In this document: positions 23,386 to 33,763 of the stretch, in pieces
Position numbering within the stretch: position 1 is the stretch's first letter
Layout: every line of letters begins with the position of its first letter
Source: Chromera velia
Lineage: Eukaryota; Sar; Chromeraceae
DNA: 64,000 bases
NCBI GenBank assembly: GCA_018398765.1
Contig: JAHBMJ010005923.1
Span: 35,131-99,130, forward strand
Direction of reading: 5' to 3'
Program-made: the position numbers and the translations under genes
The notes under the pieces: generated by a model
Database searches by the model: none
What the model saw: only the letters and a program-made list of their open reading frames with translations
Told to the model about the DNA's origin: nothing

Positions 23386-26010
23386 ATGAAGTTCCTCGTA
23401 GGTCTTCCGCTTGTGGGTCGACTGGAATATCGCCTTATTCATGTAATGAATCCCCCTTTTCCCTTTATCGGACTGTTTGCAGGTGTCTGTTGCGTGCGTC
23501 GTGCCTCTGTTGGATGAGGTGGCCTCCTTCTCGTTTCTCTCTGGGCCTTCTTCCAGCGCAGTCGTGGTCTTGAGGGAAGACACCAGGGCAGACACGGTCT
23601 CCAGGCACACCCCCTCAGCCTTGAGCAACTTGCGGTTGGACAGACTGAATGTCTTCAGGGTGGAGACGGCAGAAGCTGCCGAGAAGGGAAACAAAATGTC
23701 CAAACTCGGGTGGGTTCGTCTGGGAGACGGGCATGCAGAGATTTGGGGTCTGCGGCTTGTTGTATGTTGTGGAGCTTGTTGGAGGGGGTGCATCCTTTTT
23801 TCTCCTCTTTTCATTTCTAACTTTTCCCGTTTCACCTCCAGCCAGCGGCATGCTTTTCCTCGAGAAGCAGCAAATTCCGCTGTCTAAGGACCGCAGATGA
23901 AATTACATACAGACCTCTTCACCTGACTCCTTCCTGTCTACCCCCGTTGCTCTGCAGTTTTGACGTGACACCCATGACCAAAGAAGAAATTGAACAGGCA
24001 TCCGTTCCACTGACTCCCCTCCAGAGACAGGCAAGTCATCTGGTACATTGGTCGTATGAGCTTTTTCTTGAAGCTTCCCGGTCTTTGTGTGTCCCTTCGT
24101 TTCCCAACAAGACACAAAGTCTTTGTCAGTCCACTCCCGCCCCTTTTCTTCCTTCGCTTCTTTTTTTCTTTCATCTTTTGTCTTCCATTCTTTTCTGTTG
24201 TCCTGTCCGATCCTTCTCACCACTTTCCAGTCTGTTGTCCGCACCTCTTTCTGGCGCGGGCACACACAGAGGACATCTGCTCCGAGTGAGTATGCTCATT
24301 TGTACCTCTCTGTCTCCTCCACTGCAACGACAGGTCGTCTTCTACTCAGGCACAGAGCGCGCCTTCACAGGCCAAACAGTAAACGGATACCCATGGGATA
24401 CAAAAGAAGGTCAGTCGGTCAGCGAGAAGGTCTGTACGTGACTCAAGTCTGCCGAATCTCAATTTCATCTTACCCACTCACTCACTGACTGACTCTCTTT
24501 TCTAGGATTCTTGTTGACTGACTGTCCCGCTCCTCGTATCCTCACGCAATCCTCTCATGCCAGTCAAAAGGACTCACGCACGCAAGGACGCCAGTCAAAG
24601 AATAGTCCTTTGCACGCAATCTTCTCATGCCCAAAAAGTCAAAAGAATAGTCCCCATTCTAACTTCTGTGCGCCTTCTGCGAAATGAGTATCGCGTAGGA
24701 CATTAGTTAGTTCCTTGTGTGTGCAGAAGGCGTGTGGGTGAGTGCCGTGTCCGGGCTCCCTCTGTTTTCCTCACGGGCCAAGTACGACTCCGGCACAGGG
24801 TGGCCCTCCTTTTTTATGCCCATCGACCCTCAGCACGTGATTGAGAGGCCCGATCCGAACGGTCGGAGGGAGGGGAGGGGGGCTGGATGGGGTGTTGGAA
24901 GCTTTCGATTTTTTTTTCAATGTATGGTTTTGCTTCTTATTGCATTTTCGCATGCATGATCATTCGTCCGTTTGCTTCTTCATTTACTGATTCATTTATT
25001 TGTTGTTTAATTCAGTCATTCATCCGCCCATTCTTGTGTTCGGTCATTTGCTTTCTTTCATTCATTCATTCATCGTTTTATTTTTTCAGTCATTCATTCA
25101 TTAGTTCATTGTTTTATTTCTCTATTCTTTCATTATTTCTTCACTTATTCATACATGTACTCGTCCGTTCATTTATCCAGTCAGTCATTCATTTATTCTT
25201 GGACAAAAAATGAGGGTGGGCTCTGAATCGTTCCTTCATGGTACAACAGTCAGACAGTCCTGTACGTGTCCGTCTGATACTCATACAGAGAGAGACACAT
25301 TCACATGCTCTTGAGACCTGAAGAAGTCTCCGGTCTCCGTCCGTGGTAGAAAATTAAAGAGCAGACCCAACTCACTGACACATTCGCCTGTCTGCCAGGA
25401 TTCAGGGGGGACTCTCTTACCCTCTAGTCGAATGAACGCATGAACGTTGCATTCCTCCTATTGATGTTTCTTCCTCCACCTGCATGTGCAGACTTGAAGG
25501 TCCCCGGACTTGCCCGCATTGAAGTGTTGGATGCAAAGAGCGGCGCTCATTTGGGACATGTCTTCAACGGTCGGTCTGTCTGTGTGGCTGTAGGTTAATT
25601 GGTCTGCACGTCTGTCTGCTTGCCTTGTTGTGCATCAATCGCTGTGCAGTTTTTAGAATAGACACTGGGGTTAGGCATCTTCTAACTTACTAACTAACTA
25701 ACTAACTAACTTACTAACTGACTAACTCACAAGGAGAGACTGAGTGAAAGGATCTCAGAAGAAGAGTGAATGTGAAGCCCGAGCTTTCTGTGTTCTTTCT
25801 TTCTCGCGGGGTTTCTTTGTGAATTGCCGACCGAAAACCAGTCTCTCTGTTTAAGGCGCGAAGAGAAAAAGAACGGCTGACCGACAGATTTGAACACGCT
25901 GCCCCTCCGCTGCCTCGCTTCTCCGACCCTGTCTGTTTCTGCATAGTATGGGAGTGCATGGAGGTGCGGGTATACGCTCAAAAAAACACGTGTTTTCGCA
26001 CGTGTGTGTT

Positions 26011-26064
<54 letters not shown>

Positions 26065-26203
26065 CTTGTGACCCTTCCCTTGCATGCCTCCTCCTCTCAT
26101 TTCTGATTCTGCCTGTTCAGACGGACCAGCACCGACGTATAAGCGCTACTGCATGAACGCCGCCGCCCTCAAATTTATTCCGAAGAGCCCTTCCTCCGCG
26201 TGA
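23386..26203 (+). CDS. msrB: Peptide-methionine (R)-S-oxide reductase, MsrB type, with leader
   Basis: Reduces methionine-R-sulfoxide in proteins. Seven exons: 23386-23397, 23483-23709, 23958-24030, 24334-24409, 24727-24861, 25492-25569 and 26121-26203 (TGA). They give 227 aa and all phases agree. The first 12-nt exon plus exon 2 begins [14 protein letters not shown], a signal-peptide-like segment. A Ser/Arg/Thr-rich stretch starting FSFLSG follows, like a bipartite plastid leader. The MsrB fold follows: [27 protein letters not shown] and catalytic Cys211 in [11 protein letters not shown]. The two CxxC zinc motifs are replaced (VSAVSG, LDAKSG). Cys211 is the only Cys in the catalytic domain, so there is no resolving Cys there. 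The intron after 24030 uses a GC donor (CAG/GCAAGT). Confidence 0.88.
24960..25205 (+). repeat. TTCATTCATTT-rich intronic repeat
   Basis: Irregular TTCAT/CATT tetramer-based repeats within the fifth intron of msrB, giving Phe/Ser/Ile-rich false ORFs. A TC, CA and GA cluster lies in the next intron at about 26010-26065. Confidence 0.7.
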
Positions 26204-26958
26204 AAGAATTAAAGACTAGACTGATCGACCGATTGGTCTGAAGATCGAAGACTGAAGAGTACTCGTCGCTTAACGGAGTGCGGGGGTCCAACCACATTCA
26301 AAGTTCGTCGCCCGACTGGCCTCTGGCTCCCTCTTTAATTCATTGAATTTCATTCCGGAGGATTGTAGTAGTAGCTAGATGGAAGTCTAAATTAAAAGAA
26401 GTAAATCGAGCTAGTCGTCGTGCTTACCTGGAGTGAAACTTGAATACAGTTCTAACCACAGTCGCTTGAGGGATCCGCACCCCTTTCCATATTTTCAGCT
26501 GCGCATTTCAAGCTAGATTGATCTTAAGTTGTGTGACATTGTGTCCAAAAGTCGCTAATATATTATAGATGTCACGGTTAATCGTGACTTTAACGGTTAC
26601 AATAAAAACCTTTTTGAAATTTAGTTGGGGAAACCCAACCTAAAACCCAACTCGGAAACCAATTAGAATTAAAACCAACTGAAAAGCTGACTGAAACTAT
26701 TGTTTAAACTAACTCTGAAACTTAGTTTGAAACGGGATTGAGCTATTGATATTTCAAATTTAAAGGCTGGGTTTAAGGCTCGCCTAGAAAGTTTATATCC
26801 GAGTCGTCATCATCATCATCATCATGATTGTATGCTAGATTGTATATCTAATTTCAAGTTAGAAATTGCCGATTTAAAACACTGCAATACCTAGTGGAAA
26901 CTGTAGCTAGAACAATACATGTAGTGCACTCCACAATGAAACCCACACATTTATAAAT
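26204..26958. other. Intergenic with AT-rich island
   Basis: The 3' flank of msrB, then an AT-rich patch at about 26500-26950 that includes a (CAT)n run at 26805-26824. No gene. Confidence 0.6.
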
Positions 26959-27237
26959 CTAAAAAGGTCGCATTGATCTAGTTTCAGACATTTCAGTTAC
27001 CCGCCCATTTACATCCATGGACGAACTTCCAGACGACCACCCCTGACAGGCATTGGAAGACAGCGCCGCTTCACTGGCAATGATTGCAAGACAGAGGCTG
27101 GCACAGACGCATTGTGAAAAAGAGCATGCATGCATCCACTCATGAATACATTCAACTAAGCAAAGTTGATTTCTCATACATTTGCACAGAGGGACGATTG
27201 CGTCCCGAAGAAATGCATTCAGCGTGTTGACATGCAT
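26959..27237 (-). CDS. Small Cys-rich ORF, doubtful
   Basis: A 92-aa frame from an ATG to a TAG, with seven Cys in the first two thirds and a hydrophobic middle. I recognise no family, and it has no supporting context. Its start overlaps nothing else. It may be chance; I list it because it is ATG-initiated and reasonably balanced in composition. Confidence 0.15.
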   Translation of the reverse strand: MHVNTLNAFLRDAIVPLCKCMRNQLCLVECIHEWMHACSFSQCVCASLCLAIIASEAALSSNACQGWSSGSSSMDVNGRVTEMSETRSMRPF

Positions 27238-27584
27238 ACAAAAAATCGATTACACATACAAAAAATTACAGAATCACGCATCGAGGCGTGAGAGAGGGAA
27301 AGAGGCGACGCACGACACACTGTCCCCCCCGTCCCTCACTGACCAACCTCAGGAGCACAAACACACACGCACACATGGACTCTTGCACCAAGTGCATGCA
27401 CCTTAAGAACAACCCACACTCCCACAAAACCCGGAGGTGATGGAATCTGTACAGTGATCAAAGAGACGGACCAACGAGAGCATTAAAGAAAGAGCCTGAG
27501 TAAACAGACTTAAGGTGTCAGTTAGAAGAAAGACGAGAGAGGAAGGAAACAGAAACCTGCTCTCATTTTCGAATGCGCCTTTTA

Positions 27585-28563
27585 TCAATCAAGTCTGTCT
27601 GCCTGCTCTCTCTCAATCTTCTCAACCTCTTTGTCAAGCTCCTCAAGTTCTTTCTCTCTCTGTTCCCGCAAAGCCTCATTTCTTTCCCTATCGTCCAAAA
27701 ACTCTTGGTATCTCTCGAAGAAAGACCTATCGTTATTCCGATTCCACCTAGTGTTATCATCTTCATCATCTGAATCCTCTTCCTCAGGACACCCTGGATC
27801 CCGGCTCCATCCAGTACAGTCAAGCTCTTTCTCTTCCTTCTCACTCTCCTCCTCCTCAGGACACCCAGGATCTCTATTCCATCCAGAACAGTCTAGCTCT
27901 CGTGTGGAGGGAAGGTTAGCGTAGGCATCGGGGGAACTTTCAATCTGTGCTTCTCTCTGTGCGGCAACAGCTCTCTGTAACTCCTCACGCCTCTTTGCTT
28001 CTTCTTCTGCTGCTGCAGCTGCCTCTGCACTCATGCCTTCATCCTGTGAATCCTCAGAGGCAGAGGCGGAGGAAGAAGAAGAGGAACGGTCCGCTTGACT
28101 CTCTCTATTCTCTTCCAAAGCAGCAAGCAACTCCTGACGTGCTGCTTCTTGCTCAGACAAGGCAGCAGCTTCGATTTCCATTCTTTCCTTCTCTCTCTCT
28201 TCCTCCTCTTCCTTCTCACGATCGGCAGAGGAAGACGAAGAGCGGGCTTCCATTTGCTCAGCACGCTGCCTTGCAATCTCAGCCTCTAGCTCGGTCTGTT
28301 TTTGAGCTGCTTTAGCTGCCTCCTCTGCCGCCTTCTCAGCTGCGTCTTCCTCCTCCTTTCTCCTCCTCTCTGCCTCCCTCTCGTCCTCTTCTCTTTGCCT
28401 CTCCTCCTCCTCTGTTCTTGCCAACTGCTGCTCTCGTTGTCTCTCTATCTCTGCCTGCAGCTCCGCCATTCTTGCTGCCTCTGGGTCATCTTCAGCATCA
28501 ACAACCGTCTCCTCCGTCTCCTTGTCGCTGTCCTCCCTCTCGTCTCTGGAAGAAAGCCACCCT

Positions 28564-28598
<35 letters not shown>

Positions 28599-29910
28599 TC
28601 GCTCTTCCTCCTCTTCCCTCTCCTTCTCTGCCTGTCTCTCCCTCTCCTTTGCAGCCTTCTCAGCCGCCTTCTTTCTGTCCCTGCACTCTCTGTCGAACAG
28701 AGAGCACTTAATCTCTTCCACCTCCTCACCAGACCCCCCGGCCCCAGAACCCGCCCCTGCCCCCGGCGTTTCCTCGTCATCTTCAACAGGGCCGTTCCAA
28801 GTGGCGCCCTGCTGGTTGAAGAACTCTTCTGTTGATTGGGCTCTGTCAACTGCAGCGATGTGTACAAGCATACTCAAACGTAAGTGCACAAATACGGGGA
28901 GAGAGAAGCGGAGAGAGTACCGAGGGGCACGGCAGAAGAGAACACAGACGATGGCACGCACGTGAAGCGGGCACGCAGCCAGGTAGAAGGCGGGAGGGGA
29001 GAGAACGGGAGAGAAAAGAGAGACCGGCAAAAGAGAAAGCGGAAAGAGAGAGACGGAGACGGAGAGAGCTTCACGCAGGGTAGGATGAAATTGTGAATCC
29101 CCAAGAAGTCCCCCAACCTACTTGGAGCGTTGACGTCTCTTCCAAGATTTGCACTTCCGTAAAGATACGCCAAGATAGCGTCCTCATCACTCAACGAGGT
29201 CTGGTCTTCTGGGTCGATATCTTCTCTCGTGACGTCATATTCCTTGTCCAGTTCTTCCCGTCTCTCTTGGTACTCTTCCTCGTCTATCAACCCGAGCTCA
29301 AATCTTCTCTCCAGAGACGCGTATCTGTCCTGTTTCTCCTCCTCCAACTTCTCCTGTCTCTCCATGTACTCCTGCGCCTCTCTAATTTTCCTCTCATTCG
29401 CTTCCCTCACAGCGTCCTCGTCTTCGTAAAACTCAAATTCTTCAGGATCATAGCCCCTCTGTTTCTCTGCCAATTCCTTCTGCTGCTTTTCGAACTGCCT
29501 CCGTGCAATGGCGTTACCGATCGAGCCGGCAGCACCCAAGACAAGGTTCGGGTCAGTGTTCGGATCGGGGGGGACGAATTGAAGACGACGGGAGGGGTCT
29601 GTGGGGGAAGGGGCAGACGGGACCTTAAGGTCAGTGAACGTCTTCGTCATATGACTCATCAACGTGCTGAACCTTCCAGTGATCTCATAGACTGCCGGGA
29701 GCTTTCTCAGCTGCACGCAGATACATAAAAGAGGAGAATTTAGTCAGTTGGAGACCGGTATGGAAGATCTCAAATCGCGGAAAAAGAGCCGAGGAGGGCG
29801 GGAAAACTTACATCCACGGGAGGTTGCCCCGACGCGAGGGAGCAGACACTGTGGAGGACAGCGACCAGTAGCCACACCAGAACGATCATCCTCCGAGAGG
29901 GAGGTGCCAT
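27585..29910 (-). CDS. Secreted, highly charged coiled-coil protein with WxRDPGC repeats
   Basis: Three exons on the minus strand: 29910-29812, 29710-29122 and 28849-27585 (TGA), giving 650 aa with consistent phases (donors GTAAGT and GTAGGT, acceptors GTGCAG and CTGCAG). Residues 1-30 form a clear signal peptide (IVLVWLLVAVLHSVCSLAS). Most of the mature protein is Glu/Arg/Ala-rich helix, predicted coiled coil, broken by Ser runs (up to 11 Ser) and a Gly/Ala patch. A CSLFDREC motif lies in exon 3. Near the C-terminus come two copies of LDCxGWxRDPGCPEEE in tandem. The start is the first ATG before the signal peptide. Function unknown; a structural or surface-coat role is inference. I know no family with this motif. 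Confidence 0.78.
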
Positions 29911-30320
29911 CTTTGTTTGCCTTACTTAACAGAACCAGAAAGCCGAATTTGGTGGTCGAACAACAGTTGTTCACGCAAGGATGAAAAAGAAGCGTAAAAT
30001 CTCTAGTAGTGTATGGACTTCGTAATCTGTCGGGACAACTGCTTGCCTTCTGAAAGAGGGGTAAGGGAAAGGAGGCGCATATAAGCCTCGCGGATCTTAC
30101 TAATAGACCTAATCTGTCTCCTATAGCTTGATCAAAGTGAATGCCACTGAATTCGAAAATCGGCTCCGCAAAATCGGCTATGGGCGCGGAATGGGCTATT
30201 TTCGAAGTGATCTCGAAAAGCGAAAAAAAAGCAAAATGTAACGCGCCCTGGGTGTTACGTGCCACCCAAGCACATGAATCTTAATTTCCGGGGCCAGATG
30301 ACTGCATGCACAGCAAAAGT
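29911..30320. other. Intergenic upstream of the secreted-protein gene
   Basis: Should hold the promoter of the minus-strand secreted-protein gene. No clear elements or ORF. Repeated AAAATCGGCT words at 30160-30180 may be chance. Confidence 0.5.
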
Positions 30321-30392
30321 ACTCGGCGCGGGACTCGAACCCGCAACCTCCAGATTAGAAGTCTGGCGCGCTATCCATTGCGCCAGCCGAGC
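30321..30392 (-). tRNA. tRNA-Arg (anticodon TCT)
   Basis: A 72-nt cloverleaf on the minus strand: acceptor GCTCGGC/GCCGAGT (one G-U pair), D-stem GCGC/GCGC, anticodon arm CCAGA-CTTCTAA-TCTGG and T-arm GCGGG-TTCGAGT-CCCGC. Anticodon TCT reads AGA/AGG. No intron. Confidence 0.97.
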
Positions 30393-30888
30393 TGACGACG
30401 AAACTGCAAAATCACATTGCACGTTCAGTGTCGAGAACAAGATTGGATTTTCTGCTCTTTTTTTGGTGAACTGTTTGAGGAGAGAGAATCACTATGAAGC
30501 ACTGAAGTCGTGTTTGCTTCTTGAGGCTGTGCACAACGATCGCAAAACTTCCTTCCAACCATCGGGCTTCGATCGGTTCATTGTCACCTTTAAATTGTTG
30601 GGTGCACTTCTTTAAGGCCGTCCTTCGGGTTGTTTGTTGGAAAGGCAGACCCACCGGGATCTTCTGACGTGAGACTTTAGATATGATGAACAGAAATCAG
30701 ACCGCTCTATTGTGATTATTCTTCAAGAAACCATCTGGGTTGACCTGGAACCATCTACTGGCTCTCTTGCGCGTCGATACAGGCGCAAACAGCGACAGGG
30801 CACCATACAGAGCACAGTGAAGTGTACAGACTGAGACTGACTCATTTCTTGTTGGAGACGGGAAGTGAAGACAGAGGAAGAAGTCAAG

Positions 30889-32407
30889 ATGCCCCGTGAG
30901 ATTATCACTCTCCAAGTGGGGCAATGTGGGAACCAGATAGGGATGGAGTTCTGGAAGCAGCTGTGTGCGGAGCACGGCATCAACAAAGAGGGCATGTTGG
31001 AGGACTACGCCGTCAACGGAGATGACAGGAAGGATGTCTTCTTCTACCAGGCAGATGATGAGCACTACATCCCAAGAGCCCTCCTGATTGACCTCGAGCC
31101 CAGAGTCATACACTCAATACAGGTGTGCACGGAGGTTCATGGCAATGTCAATCGAGTCCTCCGACTTTTTTGAAGCCTTCAATCGTGTCAAAACCCGGAG
31201 ACGGAGAAAGTGCCCCGATTCCTCTCTCTCACTTTTTTTGCCTTCATTCCCTTCTTTCCCACTAAGTTACCACACTGAATACCCCAATATGAAAATCCTC
31301 TCCCAACCCTCCCTCCTGCTGTGCAGAATTCAGACTACCGGAACCTGTACAACCCGGAGAACTTTTTTGTGTCCAAGGAGGGCGGGGGTGCAGGGAACAA
31401 CTGGGCTTCTGGGTACACCCAGGCGGACTCGGTGCAGGAGGAGATCTTTGAGATGCTCGACAGAGAGGCGGATGGGTCGGACAGCCTTGAGGGATTCGTC
31501 CTGTGCCACTCGATCGTCAGCAGTTTTTACTCAATTTGTAAAGTCGTTAGTGAGGTCCTCGGCCTCTCTGGGGTGTTTTTCTTTTTCTCGTGTTCTGTGA
31601 AGACTTTTCTCCCCGAGCCTTCCCATGCGTTTGCTTCCTTTTCTTTGGACAGCGGACAGGCTGGAGAAGGAGAGAAAAGGGCCCTACCCCTTTGGACGGT
31701 CACAGGCACTCCAGCTCCAGTGAGACGATTTCACAAAAATCACTTCATTCCCTGTTTCTGCATCAGTTCCCACGGTCACTGTGTGCCCTTCTGATTCTCT
31801 TCCTTTCTCTCCCTCTCTTTCTCTCTTCATGCAGGCGGGCGGTACAGGTTCCGGTCTCGGTTCTTACCTTCTTGAGTGCTTGAACGATCGGTCTGTTGGT
31901 TGGTGGGGGTGCCGAGAAAAGGATGCATACACAGACGCCAATCACCTTCAGCATTTCTGTCCCTCTATATGTCTCTTTGCGTGCGCGTGCGCGCGCTCTC
32001 TCGTCGTGTGTACGTTGTTGTCCTTGCCTGACTGACTGACGGACTGCCTGCCTGCCTGCCTGCCTCTCTGTCTCTGCAGATACCCAAAGAAACTGATCCA
32101 GACCTACTCGGTGTTCCCCCTCCAGACCTCTGACGTCGTTGTACAGCCCTACAACTCTGTGTTGACTCTCAAGAGGCTAACGCTCAACGCAGACTGTGTG
32201 GTGGTGTTGGACAACACGGCACTGAACAGAATCATCGTGGACAGACTCAAAATCCCCACACCCACATTCGCACAGACAAATATGCTGGTCGGTCAGTCGG
32301 GGAAGGGGGGCATTCATGCGCAAGAGGGGCACTTGGGAGACAGGGAGGGGGGGGGAGAGCGGATTCACTTCCTGTCCTTCGTGCCTTTCTTTCTTTCTTT
32401 CTTTCCT

Positions 32408-32439
<32 letters not shown>

Positions 32440-32440
32440 T

Positions 32441-32472
<32 letters not shown>

Positions 32473-32483
32473 TCCTTCCTTCC

Positions 32484-32514
<31 letters not shown>

Positions 32515-32534
32515 TTTTTCTTTCTTTCTTTTTT

Positions 32535-32566
<32 letters not shown>

Positions 32567-33710
32567 TCGTGAATTCTGTCTTTTTCGTTTTTTGTTCCTT
32601 TGTCTGTTCCAGTAATTCATTCACTCAATCTATCACCCCAGCCATTTCTCTGTCAATCAAAGAGACGCCGCCACGTGGCCACTCCCACCTTCCTTCTGTC
32701 GTACGATTCCCGTAACTTCCCCAAATGACTGCCTGCAGGTCTCCACGGTGATGGCAGGCTCCTGCGTTTATTTTTATACGACGCTTAAATTCTGTATGAA
32801 AATAAACGATTCCCGTAACTTCCCCAAATGACTGCCTGCAGGTCTCCACGGTGATGGCAGGCTCCTGCGTTTATTTTTATACAACGTTTAAATTCTGTAT
32901 GAAAATAAACGATTTCCGTTCCCCAAATGACTGACTGCAGGTCTCCACAGTGATGGCAGGCTCCACCACGACTCTGAGGTATCCCGGGTATCTGAACAAC
33001 GACCTCATCGGGCTAGTGGCGGCTCTAGTACCGACACCCAGGTGGGGGGGGGGTGGGAGGGGAGCGCGGCTTTGCTTTTCTTTCTTTCTGGTGCTCAGGT
33101 TTCAAAGTTTTCTTTTCCTGTAGTCAGCACACCGAGTTTTGGGCGACGGGGGGGGAGCGGAAAAATTGTCTTTTTTTTCTCTGGCGCTCCAGATATTCTG
33201 AAGAAACGATGCCCTGTTGTGTGCAGTTTTGTTGACTGATGGCTGTGTCGGCCGACGCATCCCTGACGCTCTTCAATCTCTGTCATGTAGATGCTGCATC
33301 GTGATTCTTCTGCATGCCTGTGCACATGCTGTCTCCCCTAGCTGCCAAAGTCGAAATTGACAACAGAAATATTTTTCTGCGCAATATTGCAGGTGCCACT
33401 TTCTGATGACTGCGTACACCCCCCTGTCCATCGACGTGAGGTCCCAGTCTGCCGTTAGGAAGACGACAGTTGTGGACGTGATGAGAAGGCTGCTGCAACC
33501 GAAGAACATCATGGTGGGTGGGTGGGTGCATGGGTCGGGTCAGGGATCGATCTGAATGGTTTCAGGGATTTGAAACGTCAAGTGTGGGGTTGGAAAAGGG
33601 ATAGAGGGCCCTGTGTTTTTCCCTTTTGCGCGAGACAGACAGAAGAGGAGAGATTGGGTCTGAGGCCATCCATCCGATCGACTCATCTATTCATAACAAG
33701 AGGGGGGCTC

Positions 33711-33763
<53 letters not shown>

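Noticed and set aside
23368-23835. Minus-strand ORF of 155 codons over the msrB 5' region
   Set aside because: The plus strand explains the same bases as msrB exons 1-2 with correct phase into the catalytic exons. The minus frame has no family match.
32111-32624. Phe/Leu/Ser and Lys/Glu ORFs near 32.4 kb
   Set aside because: They arise from the TTTC tetramer tract in gamma-tubulin intron 4.
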